Shown: positions 16,809-25,447 of the stretch, one piece after another | Numbering within the stretch: position 1 is the stretch's first letter | Layout of the letters: each line of letters opens with the position of its first letter | Assembly (NCBI RefSeq): GCF_026342405.1 | Contig: NZ_JAPEMU010000001.1 | Span: 806,001 to 870,000 of the forward strand | DNA length: 64,000 bases | From: Kitasatospora sp. NBC_00240 | Lineage (GTDB): Bacteria > Actinomycetota > Actinomycetes > Streptomycetales > Streptomycetaceae | Reading direction: 5' to 3' | Notes under the pieces: model-generated | What the model saw: only the letters and a program-made list of their open reading frames with translations | Told to the model about the DNA's origin: nothing | The model's database searches: none | Made by a program: the position numbers and the translations under genes

Positions 16809-18701
16809 TCAGCTGGCGTTGACGGAGAAGATGTGGAGTGCCGGCTTGTCGGGCAGGGTGAAGGACTTGATGGTCTTGCCCGCCGTGACGGTGATCGGGC
16901 AATAGGAGACCACGTAGTGGGTGCTGGGCTGGTCGGGACCGGTGGGGGCGTTGCGGCCGGTCGTGTCGACGGCCGTGGAGCAGCCGAAGGCGGTCGGGTT
17001 CGAGGTGACCCAGTTGGGGAAGCCCAGGGTGGCGGTGCTGCTCGTGCCGTCGGTGTAGTTGATCGTCAGCGTGCCGGAGGTGTCACCGCCGCTGGAGGAG
17101 CCGAGGAAAGCCAGCTTGTTGCCGACCACGTGGGTGATGGTCTGGCCCTTGGCGACGATGCTGTCGGGCTCGCCGGAGCCGACGCCGGGCCACTGGAAGG
17201 CGCTGCCGCCGAAGCTGAGGACGTCACCGCGGTGGGCGCCGGCGGCGGCGAGCCGGTCTGCGGAGTAGCTGTCGCACACCCGGTCGAAGCAGCCGGCGGT
17301 CACCGCGTCCTCGTCGCTGATCGCGGTGGCGTTGCGGGCCTTGGTCCAGCCGGTGAAGGTGCTGCCCGGGGTCACCCGGTAGATCACGGCGCTGCCGGCG
17401 GGAACGGTCGCGGAGATGGTTCCGGTGCTGGAGGTGGTCGCCTTCGTCCACAGGTCCTTGAGGGTGAGGCCGGTGGCCGAGGTGCCGATCGCGGAGCCGG
17501 TGGTGCTGATGGTCCGGGCGGTGGTGGTGTTCTTGTTCAGCAGGGTGACGGCGAAGTCGCCGTTGGCCAGCGGCTTGACGTAGACGTCCGCGTCGGCGCT
17601 GGTGGAGATGCGCCGGCCCTGGACGCCGAGGCGGTCCTGGCTGACCGCGATGACGTCGGTGTTGCCGGCGTCGGCCACGATGTTCGCGGTGAAGGCGGCG
17701 GTGCCCTTGAGCTTCATGTTCAGCGGTGAGTCGACCATCGCCCACATGGTGAACTGCGCCTGCTCCTGCGCCCTGGTCATGGTGCCCTTGCCGAAGCTGA
17801 GCTGGTCCAGGTCGTTGAAGTGCCCGGCCTTCGCGAACTGGCGGGCGCCCTCACCCTGGTCGAGTTGGCTGAGGCTGGCACTCCACGTACCACCGGTGTC
17901 CACGCCGGCGCGCCAGGCCTGCGCGCTGGTCTGCATGCCGGCCACGACCTTCTTGTAGGCGTCGGTGCCGGTGGCGTCGCTGTGCCAGTTGAAGTAGGCC
18001 GGTGCGGAGGCGTTGAGCACCATGTGGGTGCCGTACGAGGCGTTCGCCGCCTTGATCGCCCGGGCGAATTCCTGGTAGGCCGCCACCGCGATGTCGGCGT
18101 CGTGGTCCGTCGTCAGCGGCCAGCCGTTGGAGGTGTTGTCGTAGTTGTAGCAGTAGTCCGACTTGATGTAGTCGACGCCCAGGCTGGCGAAGTAGTTCGC
18201 ATCCTGCGCGAAGTGGCCGTAGCTACCGGCGCCGCCGTCGCAGGTCAGGGTCCCGGCGTCGTTGTAGATGCCGAACTTGAGGCCCTTGCTGTGGACGTAG
18301 TCGATGACCGACTTGATGCCGCTCGGGTACTTGCTGGGCGCGGTGATGATGTTGCCGTCGAGGTCACGGCCCTTCTGGGCGGAGGACACGATCTGGGTGC
18401 CGTCCCAGTCCTGGCCGTTGGACTTGATCATCCAGTCGTCGTCGACGGCGACGACGTTCCAGCCCTTCGCGGCCAGTCCGGTGGACACCAGCGCGTCGGC
18501 GTCCTGCTTCACCAGGGTCTCGTTGGTCTCCCGCCAGGATCCCGGGCGGACGACCATCGGCGGAGTGGCCTGCAGCGTGTGGTCGGCGATGTTGCCCGGC
18601 ACCGTCACGGCCACTGCCGGCGACGTCCCTACGGTGGCGATCACCGTCGAAGCGGCCACCATCACGGTGGCGAGTGATGCGGTGAGCCTGGAGGAGCGCA
18701 C
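16809..18701 (-). CDS. secreted GH27 glycoside hydrolase (alpha-galactosidase-like)
   Basis: A 630-residue secreted enzyme: signal peptide (about 1-31, ending SPAVA), a GH27-type TIM barrel and a long C-terminal beta-rich region with a putative sugar-binding domain (LTINYTDGTSSTATLGFPNW) that is also present in the 61851-63893 enzyme. Asp182 in YIKSDYCYN matches the GH27 nucleophile and Asp268 in WRAGVDTGG fits the acid/base. GH27 includes alpha-galactosidases and beta-L-arabinopyranosidases, so substrate is uncertain. GTG at 18701 is chosen for its AAGGAG 8 bases upstream and because it starts directly at the signal peptide. Confidence 0.85.
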   Translation of the reverse strand: MRSSRLTASLATVMVAASTVIATVGTSPAVAVTVPGNIADHTLQATPPMVVRPGSWRETNETLVKQDADALVSTGLAAKGWNVVAVDDDWMIKSNGQDWDGTQIVSSAQKGRDLDGNIITAPSKYPSGIKSVIDYVHSKGLKFGIYNDAGTLTCDGGAGSYGHFAQDANYFASLGVDYIKSDYCYNYDNTSNGWPLTTDHDADIAVAAYQEFARAIKAANASYGTHMVLNASAPAYFNWHSDATGTDAYKKVVAGMQTSAQAWRAGVDTGGTWSASLSQLDQGEGARQFAKAGHFNDLDQLSFGKGTMTRAQEQAQFTMWAMVDSPLNMKLKGTAAFTANIVADAGNTDVIAVSQDRLGVQGRRISTSADADVYVKPLANGDFAVTLLNKNTTTARTISTTGSAIGTSATGLTLKDLWTKATTSSTGTISATVPAGSAVIYRVTPGSTFTGWTKARNATAISDEDAVTAGCFDRVCDSYSADRLAAAGAHRGDVLSFGGSAFQWPGVGSGEPDSIVAKGQTITHVVGNKLAFLGSSSGGDTSGTLTINYTDGTSSTATLGFPNWVTSNPTAFGCSTAVDTTGRNAPTGPDQPSTHYVVSYCPITVTAGKTIKSFTLPDKPALHIFSVNAS

Positions 18702-18880
18702 GCGGATCTCCTTGTCGATCGTCGTGAGGGGGATCCGGGCACGGCGGCCGGAGGAATCTGCCCGCAGCCCGGACACGGAAGAGGAGGTCACACTGCCGCG
18801 GGGCAGCCCGGGGGTGAACTGGTCTGGGACGGGGGGTGGTTGGGGCTCCGACGCGGTTGCCTCTGGTTCAGTGTGCCGTC

Positions 18881-18935
18881 ATCCTGTGGCACGGCCAGAT
18901 CATAGTCAAGACTTTAGTATCGAATGAGCAATTCT
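18881..18935 (-). promoter_or_regulatory. promoter and putative operator of the GH27 gene
   Basis: On the minus strand, TTGACT (18904-18909) and CAGGAT (18881-18886) are 17 bases apart. Directly upstream is AATTGCTCATTCGATACTAA (18914-18933), whose parts recur near 1231 (GATACTAATTGCTC), near 5794 (TTGCT...CATTCGAT) and at 58161-58188 (TTCGATACTAAT). An operator shared between this gene and the regulator genes is likely. Confidence 0.5.
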
Positions 18936-19010
18936 ATGCCTACTTGCTCTTATGATCCGCCATTGCCCATGGATCGATCAGAGGCCTCCGGGCCGCGCGG
19001 CGCACCTTCC

Positions 19011-19048
19011 CCGTCCCGACCCCGGCCTGCCGGCCGGGGTCGGGACGG
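19011..19048. terminator. 17-bp perfect hairpin between two divergent genes
   Basis: CCGTCCCGACCCCGGCC pairs perfectly with 19032-19048 around a 4-nt loop. It lies between the GH27 promoter (18.9 kb) and the GH59 promoter (19.23 kb), where no transcript is expected to end. It may insulate the two promoters or be left over from a lost gene. Confidence 0.5.
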
Positions 19049-19157
19049 CTTCGTACGCCCCAGCCTCGTGATGTGTGCAGACGCTCTCGTTGACCGCCCT
19101 CAGTGAACTGCCACGTCGCCCGACCAGCACGACGGGAACGGGGTCTTCCGTGGTTCA

Positions 19158-19257
19158 CCCGACCGTCAATGTGCTGAGCCCCTGAACCGCTGCTGAATTC
19201 ATCCGCCTGGTCATTCGCTCTCACGCCGTTGACCCGCCGGACCTCGCTGCCTACCGT
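19158..19257 (+). promoter_or_regulatory. promoter of the GH59 gene with conserved upstream element
   Basis: TTGACC (19229-19234) and TACCGT (19252-19257) are 17 bases apart, giving a leader of roughly 270 nt before the ATG. The sequence from about 19170 through the -10 is closely matched on the opposite strand upstream of the ABC binding protein at 56346. Shared blocks are TGAATTCATC, GGTCATTCGCTC, CGTTGACC and CTGCCTA, with equal spacing. This implies co-regulation of the GH59 gene and that transporter. Confidence 0.6.
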
Positions 19258-19537
19258 TCTGGCCATCCGGATTCCGGTCCGTCGGACACGTCGGTCGGGG
19301 GAGCAACGAAGCTCGCCCAGGGGTGTCGACGGTGTCTGTCGCCAGTGCTGGACGGCCCGGCCACGCCTCCAGCACACCTCCCACTGCGCGCCACGAGGCG
19401 GCGAGTGGCGAGCGGGCGACGGTGGTCGCCGCGGCGGCGGTCGTGGGGGACCGTCGCCGCGGGGCCGTCTGATGCGCGCTCCTGCCGGAGCCGGCGCGCC
19501 GGGGTCGCAGCCACCGATCGAACCCAAGGAGACACCC

Positions 19538-21961
19538 ATGCCCACCCGCCGAGAGCGCCGTCCCGCTCTCCCAGCAGCGACTGTCGGTGCGGTACTCGCC
19601 GCACTCGCCACGATGATCGGTCTGGTCCTGCCGACCGCCGCGCAGGCGGCCACCACGACGTCGATCACGCTAGACGGCAGCAAGCCGGGGCTGACCTTCG
19701 ACGGCGTCGGGGCGATTTCCGGCGGCGGTGGCAACTCCCGCCTGCTGATCGACTACCCCGAGCCGCAGCGCAGTGAGCTGCTCGACTACCTGTTCAAGCC
19801 CGGCTACGGTGCGTCGCTCCAGGTCCTGAAGATCGAGATCGGTGGTGACACCAACTCGACCGACGGCGCCGAGGCCAGCTTCCAGCACACCCGTGGGGCC
19901 GTGGACTGCAACCAGGGCTACGAGTGGTGGCTCGCCGAGCAGGCCAAGGCACGCAACCCCGACATCAAGCTCGCCGCCCTCGCCTGGGGCGCGCCGGGCT
20001 GGATCGGCGGCGGGAACTTCTGGTCCCAGGACATGATCGACTACCTGATGTCCTGGTTCGGCTGCGCCGCGCAGCACGACCTGTCGATCGACTACGTCGG
20101 CGGCTGGAACGAGCGCGGCTACGACAAGGCCTGGTACGAGAACTTCCGGTCCGCGCTGAACACGAACGGCCACGCCGCCACCAAGGTGGTCGCGGCCGAC
20201 GGCGACTGGGGCATCGCCGACGACATGGCGAAGGATCCCGCGTTCAAGGCGGCGGTCGACATCGTCGGGGCCCACTACGTCTGCGGGTACCTCAGCAGCG
20301 GCGCCACGTGCAACAGCACCCCCGCCGCGCAGGCCCTCGGCAAGCCGCTGTGGGCCAGCGAGAACGGCTCCCAGGACGCCAACACCGGAGCGGCCGCGGC
20401 CGCCCGCGCGATCAACCGCGGTTACATCGACGGCAGGATGACCTCCTACATCAACTGGCCGGTCATTGCCGCCCTGTACCCGAACCAGTACTTCTCCACC
20501 GACGGCATGTCCATCGCCGCCCAGCCCTGGTCGGGGAACTACCAGATCGGCAGGACCACCTGGGCCACCGCACACACCACCCAGTTCACCAAGCCCGGCT
20601 GGCACTACATCGACTCGGCGAGCGGCTACCTCGGCGGCGACCGGGTGAACGGCAGCTACGTCACGCTGAAGTCGACCAACAACACCGACTACAGCACCGT
20701 CATCGAGACGATGGACGCCACCGCCGCGCAGAGCGCGACGTTCACCGTCAGCGGCGGCCTGTCCACCGGCAAGGTGCACCTCTGGGCGACGAACCTGAAG
20801 TCCTCGAACACCGCCGACCACTTCGTCCAGGCCCCCGACGTCACCCCGGTCAACGGCACCTACACGCTGACCCTGCAGCCCGGCTACCTCTACACGGTCA
20901 CGACGACCACCGGCCAGGGCAAGGGCAACACGACTCCCCCGGCGGCGTCCGCGCTCGCGCTGCCGTACTCCGACACCTTCGAGACCGCGACCGCCAGCAC
21001 CTCGCCCAAGTACTTCGCCGACATGAACGGCGCCTTCGCGAAGACCGCCTGCGGCGGCGGGCGCACGGGCACCTGCCTGCGCCAGATGGCGCCCACCCAG
21101 CCGATCAACTGGACCCACGAGAACTACCACGCGCCCTACACCTTCATGGGCGACGGCAGCTGGAGCAACTACACGGTCGGCACGGACGCCCTGTTCGAAC
21201 AGGCCGGAACGGTCGAGGTACTGGGCCGCATCGGCCAGCAGGCCAAGAACAACCAGGGCCTGAACGCCTACCACCTGCAGCTTTCGAACACCGGTGCGTG
21301 GTCCATCCAGCGCAGCGACACCGTCCCCAGGGCACCGGAGGGCACCCAGTGGGCCTGGACGTCCCTGGCCTCCGGGACGGTGACGGCACCGGGGACCAAC
21401 ACCTGGCACAGCCTCGCCCTGAAGATGGAGGGCTCCACGCTCACCGCGGCCATCGACGGTACGACCGTGGGCACCGCCACCGACACCACCTACACCAGCG
21501 GCCGGGCCGGCCTCGGCGTCACCGGCTACCAGACCGAGCAGTTCGACAAGTTCGCGCTCACCGCCGGCACGGCGTCCTCCCACACCGGCCCGATCACCTC
21601 GGGCGTGGCCGGCAAGTGCGTCGACGACGACAAGAGCTCGACCGTGAACGGCACCAAGATCCAGATCTGGGACTGCAACGGAACCAACGCCCAGAAGTGG
21701 ACCTTCACCAACGGCACCCTGCAGGTCAACGGCAAGTGCCTGGACGTCACCGGCCGCGGCACCGCGAACGGGACCCTCGTCGACCTGTGGGACTGCAACG
21801 GCGGCGCCAACCAGCAGTGGACCCCGCAGCCCGACGGCACCCTGAAGGGCACGCAGTCCGGACGCTGCCTCGACGATCCCCGTGGCACCGCCACCAACGG
21901 GACCCAGCTGGACATCTGGGACTGCAACGGCGGGTTCAACCAGAAGTGGACCCTGCCGTAG
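19538..21961 (+). CDS. secreted GH59-like beta-galactosidase with ricin-B lectin domain
   Basis: An 807-residue secreted enzyme: signal peptide (about 1-37, ending AAQA), a GH59 catalytic barrel, a middle beta-sandwich, and a C-terminal ricin-type trefoil (about 688-807) with QKW/QQW repeats (IQIWDCNGTNAQKW, VDLWDCNGGANQQW, LDIWDCNGGFNQKW). The N-terminus closely recalls galactocerebrosidase (FDGVGAISGGGGNSRLL, EPQRSELLDYLFKP, KIEIGGDTNSTDG). Glu192 in GGWNERGY fits the acid/base and Glu275 in LWASENGSQD the nucleophile. It probably releases beta-linked galactose outside the cell. The ATG has AAGGAG 8 bases upstream. Confidence 0.88.
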   Translation: MPTRRERRPALPAATVGAVLAALATMIGLVLPTAAQAATTTSITLDGSKPGLTFDGVGAISGGGGNSRLLIDYPEPQRSELLDYLFKPGYGASLQVLKIEIGGDTNSTDGAEASFQHTRGAVDCNQGYEWWLAEQAKARNPDIKLAALAWGAPGWIGGGNFWSQDMIDYLMSWFGCAAQHDLSIDYVGGWNERGYDKAWYENFRSALNTNGHAATKVVAADGDWGIADDMAKDPAFKAAVDIVGAHYVCGYLSSGATCNSTPAAQALGKPLWASENGSQDANTGAAAAARAINRGYIDGRMTSYINWPVIAALYPNQYFSTDGMSIAAQPWSGNYQIGRTTWATAHTTQFTKPGWHYIDSASGYLGGDRVNGSYVTLKSTNNTDYSTVIETMDATAAQSATFTVSGGLSTGKVHLWATNLKSSNTADHFVQAPDVTPVNGTYTLTLQPGYLYTVTTTTGQGKGNTTPPAASALALPYSDTFETATASTSPKYFADMNGAFAKTACGGGRTGTCLRQMAPTQPINWTHENYHAPYTFMGDGSWSNYTVGTDALFEQAGTVEVLGRIGQQAKNNQGLNAYHLQLSNTGAWSIQRSDTVPRAPEGTQWAWTSLASGTVTAPGTNTWHSLALKMEGSTLTAAIDGTTVGTATDTTYTSGRAGLGVTGYQTEQFDKFALTAGTASSHTGPITSGVAGKCVDDDKSSTVNGTKIQIWDCNGTNAQKWTFTNGTLQVNGKCLDVTGRGTANGTLVDLWDCNGGANQQWTPQPDGTLKGTQSGRCLDDPRGTATNGTQLDIWDCNGGFNQKWTLP

Positions 21962-22020
21962 GGATGCTCCGCGCATCCGCCTGACAACGCTCTGACACCG
22001 CCTCGTGAAGGCGGCGTCCC

Positions 22021-22048
22021 GAAGGGGCGGGCCCCCGCCCGCCCCTTC
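22021..22048 (+). terminator. hairpin terminator after the GH59 gene
   Basis: A 12-bp perfect GC stem (GAAGGGGCGGGC and its complement) with a 4-nt loop lies 60 bases after the stop codon. Confidence 0.7.
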
Positions 22049-22192
22049 ATCCGGCGTTGTCCGGCCCGAGGGCGGCGCCAGGAACGTGGATAACGTCGGT
22101 CTGGAGCCGCTGTGGCCGTTCGGAGTGATCAACGGCAGCAGCGGAGCCGACTTCCAGGCCGAGCGGCGGGAGGGCACTACGTACTCCCCGGA

Positions 22193-22293
22193 CGGCATAC
22201 GGGTAGCCGAACAGGTAGTACCACGGCTGTGCCCGGCGCCCGGAGCGGCGAGGGTGAAGACATCACCCGACAGATCCGACCGCGGGAGTCCCG
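22193..22293 (+). promoter_or_regulatory. conserved 100-bp leader/promoter of an anti-sigma-like gene
   Basis: This region closely matches 39929-40027, upstream of the paralogous gene: CGGCATAC, AACAGGTAGT, CCACGGCTGTGC, GACATCACCCGA and GGGAGTCCCG directly before the ATG. Conservation of noncoding sequence over its whole length suggests a shared regulatory element. GGGTAG/AGGTAC could be a stress-sigma-type -10, but that is speculative. Confidence 0.55.
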
Positions 22294-22722
22294 ATGACCA
22301 GCACAGCCGTACTGCCCCGGCCCACCGCGACCTGCCCCTCCCGGTCGGACCTGACCCTCAGCACCCACCACCTCGCCGGCATCCGCACCCTGCGCTGCCG
22401 CCTCACCGAGGCACTGGAGTCCTGCGGCTGCACCGAGGACCTGATCGACTCGGCGGCGCTGCTGGCCACCGAACTGCTCAGCAACGCCCTGCGGCACACC
22501 ACCGCCGCGGACACCCCCCGCGGCGCCCGCCTGGACATGAACTGGGACGGCCACGACCTGACCATCGCCGTCAGCGACCCCGACCCCCTGCCCCCGACCC
22601 CCAGGACCGCCGACCCCGACGACGAAGGCGGACGCGGCACCGAACTCCTGGACGCACTCGCCACCCTCTGGGGAGCCCGCCCCACCACCACCGGCAAGAC
22701 CGTCTGGTGCGTTCTCACCTGA
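22294..22722 (+). CDS. RsbW-like ATP-binding (anti-sigma type) protein
   Basis: A 142-residue cytoplasmic protein with a GHKL/HATPase_c_2 fold. The N-box is LLATELLSNALRHT (about residues 60-73), the G1-like stretch is LTIAVSDPDP, and the G2-like region is GGRGTELLDALATLWG. Small stand-alone proteins of this kind are common in streptomycetes and act as anti-sigma or serine-kinase regulators. No partner sigma or anti-anti-sigma gene is adjacent. It has a same-length paralogue at 40028-40456 with a conserved upstream region. It ends before the De Ley-Doudoroff operon, which converges on it. Confidence 0.8.
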   Translation: MTSTAVLPRPTATCPSRSDLTLSTHHLAGIRTLRCRLTEALESCGCTEDLIDSAALLATELLSNALRHTTAADTPRGARLDMNWDGHDLTIAVSDPDPLPPTPRTADPDDEGGRGTELLDALATLWGARPTTTGKTVWCVLT

Positions 22723-22949
22723 ATCCACCACCACGCACACCCGACGGCCCGTGCCCGACCGCTCCCGCCCGAGACCGCCCCCACATCCCGGAAGGGGTGT
22801 GGGGGCACTGGCCCGCCCGCTGCTCGATCGCCTGGCGGGCGGCCGCAACGGTCGACCCGCCGGAATCCATGGTCCGGGACGAGGAACCCGCGCACAGCGG
22901 CTGAAGCACGCGATCGCGCCCCGGGAGCCCGCCGGGGAGGCCCTGAGTC

Positions 22950-23828
22950 CTATTCCTGCCGGTAGGCGCGGGCGGCCGGAGCCGCGGCCTGGGCGGGCAC
23001 CCGGAGCACGGACCCGTCCTGCCCGCCGGGCTGGCTGAGGCCGTACCGGGCGGTGGTGACGAAGAGGCTCCCGCCGGACGGGGTCAGGCAGACGGAGGTG
23101 GGCTGGGGAGTGGGCAGGCGCACGGTACCCAGCAGGGCACCGCCGGGATGGTAGCGGTGGACGGCTCCGTGTCCCCAGATCGCCACCCACAGGCAGCCGT
23201 CGGTGTCCACGGTCATTCCGTCCGGAGCACCACCGGCGCCCACGCGGGCGAACTCCTCGCGACCGTCCGGGTTGCCGTCGGGGTCGAGGGTGCATCGGTG
23301 GATCACGCCCGCCGCACTGTCGGCGACGTAGAGGACGTCACCGCTGGGGTCGAAGGCCGGGCCGTTGACGATGGTCAGGCCGTCGAGGACCCGGTGGACG
23401 GAGCCGTCGGGGTCGGTCCGGTAGAGGGATCCGGCGCCCGGGGTGCCGTCGTAGGCCATGCTGCCGGCCCAGAAGCGACCGTGCGGGTCGCAGACACCGT
23501 CGTTCATCCTGGTCCGGACCGGCGACCGGTCCTCGGGGCGGGCGAGCCAGTCCAGGCTTCCGTCCGGGCCGAGCAGGGCGATACCGGTGCCGGCCGCGGC
23601 GATCCAGTGTCCCGGGCGTCCGCTGACCGGAGCCACCGCGCCCAGGGGAACGTCGACGCGGGCGATCTCACGTGGGGTTCGCGGGCCGGGCAGATCGGGG
23701 ACTTCGAGGAGGCGGCCGGCGAGGATGTCGACGTACACGAGCCGCCCGTCGATCCAGCGGGCGCCTTCGCCGAGTTCGTGGTCGCTGTCGGCCCAGACAT
23801 CGGCGTACGACTGGTTGGAGAAGGACAT
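22950..23828 (-). CDS. SMP-30/gluconolaconase-type sugar lactonase
   Basis: A 292-residue six-bladed beta-propeller lactonase. Candidate metal ligands are Glu in LGEGARWID, Asn in RMNDGVCD, Asn in IVNGPAFDPSG and Asp in APDGMTVD. Family members hydrolyse aldonolactones. Last in an operon with a GntR regulator, DgoD, a kinase and an aldolase, it most likely opens D-galactono-lactone made by the SDR dehydrogenase. It begins 15 bases after the kinase stop with a GGAGGTCCCG ribosome-binding site. Confidence 0.85.
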   Translation of the reverse strand: MSFSNQSYADVWADSDHELGEGARWIDGRLVYVDILAGRLLEVPDLPGPRTPREIARVDVPLGAVAPVSGRPGHWIAAAGTGIALLGPDGSLDWLARPEDRSPVRTRMNDGVCDPHGRFWAGSMAYDGTPGAGSLYRTDPDGSVHRVLDGLTIVNGPAFDPSGDVLYVADSAAGVIHRCTLDPDGNPDGREEFARVGAGGAPDGMTVDTDGCLWVAIWGHGAVHRYHPGGALLGTVRLPTPQPTSVCLTPSGGSLFVTTARYGLSQPGGQDGSVLRVPAQAAAPAARAYRQE

Positions 23829-23843
23829 CGGGACCTCCGGGGG

Positions 23844-24809
23844 CTAGCGCAGGGTGGTGCCGGCGGGCGCGTCGAGGAGGGCCAGCTCGCGGCGGGTGGG
23901 CAGGCCTTCCCAGTCCCCCCGGCTGGTGACGGCGAAGGCGCCGGTGGCGGTGGCCCGGTGGAGGCGGCCTTCGATGTCGAGTCCGTCGAGCAGGCCGGAG
24001 AGGTAGCCGGCGACGAACGCGTCGCCGGCGCCGACCACATCGACCACGGGTACCCTGCGTGCCGGCGTGCTGACGGTGCCGTCGGCGCTGCCGACGCTCG
24101 CGCCGTCGCCGCCGCGGGTGAGCACCACCTCGCGGCGCCCCTGGGCGAGCAGCGCGGCGACAGCCTCCCGCTCGGGCAGGTCCGGGTCGTCGGACACCAG
24201 GTGCAGTTCGTCGGCGGAGGCGACCAGCACGTCGGCCGTCCGGGCCAGCGGCAGCAGGACCCTCCTCGCCTCGGCCGGCGACCACAGGCGGGCCCGGTAG
24301 TTGACGTCGAGGCAGACGGTGATGCCGAGTTCGCCGGCCCGGGTGGCGGCCGCGCGGACGGCGTCGGCGGCGGTGGCGCTCAGGGCGGGCGTGATACCGG
24401 TCAGGTGGAGAATCCGGACGGCGGGGTCCAGCGCCGGCAGGACGTCCTCGGCCCGCAGGGCGGATCCGGCCGATCCCGCGCGGTAGTAGGCGACGCTCAC
24501 CAGATCGGCGATCCGGTCCTCCCGGGCCAGCAGCCCGGTCGGCCGGCCGTCCGCGTCGACCCGCGCGTGGCCGACGTCGACCTGCTCCGCCCGGAGCGTG
24601 CGCAGGACGAGGGCGCCGAACTCGTCGTCGCCGACGTTGCCGACCCAACCCACCCGGTGGCCGAGTCTGGCCAGGCCGATCGCGACGTTGGCCTCGGCGC
24701 CGGCGACGGAGAGCTCCATCGGTGCGCCGAGCCGGACCGGGCCGGTGGCGCGCAGGGCGGCCATGGTCTCGCCGACCGTGACGACCGCAGGTCCTGTCGT
24801 GCTTGTCAT
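23844..24809 (-). CDS. PfkB-family 2-keto-3-deoxy sugar-acid kinase
   Basis: A 321-residue ribokinase-fold enzyme. The N-terminal substrate-binding signature is AGAEANVAIGLARLG and the C-terminal PfkB signature is VVDVVGAGDAFVAGYLSGLL, with the GAGD anion hole and catalytic Asp at about residue 260. In this operon it should phosphorylate 2-keto-3-deoxygalactonate to the 6-phosphate for the adjacent aldolase. Sequence alone cannot separate KDG from KDGal. It overlaps the aldolase gene by 4 bases. Confidence 0.87.
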   Translation of the reverse strand: MTSTTGPAVVTVGETMAALRATGPVRLGAPMELSVAGAEANVAIGLARLGHRVGWVGNVGDDEFGALVLRTLRAEQVDVGHARVDADGRPTGLLAREDRIADLVSVAYYRAGSAGSALRAEDVLPALDPAVRILHLTGITPALSATAADAVRAAATRAGELGITVCLDVNYRARLWSPAEARRVLLPLARTADVLVASADELHLVSDDPDLPEREAVAALLAQGRREVVLTRGGDGASVGSADGTVSTPARRVPVVDVVGAGDAFVAGYLSGLLDGLDIEGRLHRATATGAFAVTSRGDWEGLPTRRELALLDAPAGTTLR

Positions 24810-25432
24810 CCCGCGATCTCCTCGGTCAGGGCGGTGCGCCAGTGGGCGACACGCTCGCGCAGTGCGTTCAGGCTGCCACCGTCGGCGGCGTCGCCGACCA
24901 GGGGCGAGCCGACGCCCACGGCCACCGCGCCGGCGGCGAGGTAGCGGAGCGCGGACTCGGTGTCGACACCACCGACGGGCACGAACGGCACGGCGGGGAA
25001 GGGGTCCCGCAGTGCTTTCAGGTAGGCCGGGCCGCCCAGGGAGGCGGGGAAGAGCTTGACGGCGAGGGCTCCGTACTCGGTCGCGGCGATCACCTCGCTG
25101 GGTGTCAGCGCTCCGACCAGTACCGGGATCCCGGGCAACGGACCGCTGCGCAGGTCTTCGCCGAGACCGGGAGTGACGAGGAAGTTCGCACCCGCGTCGG
25201 CCGCGCGGGCGGCGTCCACGGCGGTCAGGACCGTCCCGGCGCCGAGGGTGGCGAGGGAGCCGAGTTCACGGCGGGCCTGTTCGATCACCCAGAGGGCGCC
25301 GGGGGTGGTCAGGGACACCTCCGATGCGGTGATGCCCTCCTCCGCGAGGGTGAGGACGGTGCGCAGCGCCGCTTCACGGTCGGTGCCGCGCACGATGGCC
25401 AGCGTCCGGTGCGGCAGTTCGGTCAGGTTCAT
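24806..25432 (-). CDS. KDPG/KDPGal aldolase
   Basis: A 208-residue class I aldolase of the Eda/DgoA family. Glu38 (ASEVSLTTPG) corresponds to the catalytic Glu. Lys126 (LAVKLFPASLGG) is the Schiff-base lysine, and the phosphate-binding ends PVGGVD and GVGSPLV are present. It cleaves 2-keto-3-deoxy-6-phosphogalactonate (or gluconate) to pyruvate and D-glyceraldehyde-3-phosphate. Context with DgoD points to the galactonate branch. Confidence 0.9.
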   Translation of the reverse strand: MNLTELPHRTLAIVRGTDREAALRTVLTLAEEGITASEVSLTTPGALWVIEQARRELGSLATLGAGTVLTAVDAARAADAGANFLVTPGLGEDLRSGPLPGIPVLVGALTPSEVIAATEYGALAVKLFPASLGGPAYLKALRDPFPAVPFVPVGGVDTESALRYLAAGAVAVGVGSPLVGDAADGGSLNALRERVAHWRTALTEEIAG

Positions 25433-25447
25433 GGTGGGCCTCGTCGG

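Noticed and set aside
19670..22198. 842-codon minus-strand open frame antisense to the GH59 gene
   Set aside because: Val/Gly/Arg-rich low-complexity translation typical of a high-GC shadow frame; no start signals or domains. The same applies to long antisense frames over the GH27-PLL genes at 32847-35456 and 35937-38468.
20900..22900. Sigma-B-type promoter for the RsbW-like gene as a firm call
   Set aside because: Only a GGGTAG-like -10 could be seen; no consistent -35 is shared between the two paralogous leaders.
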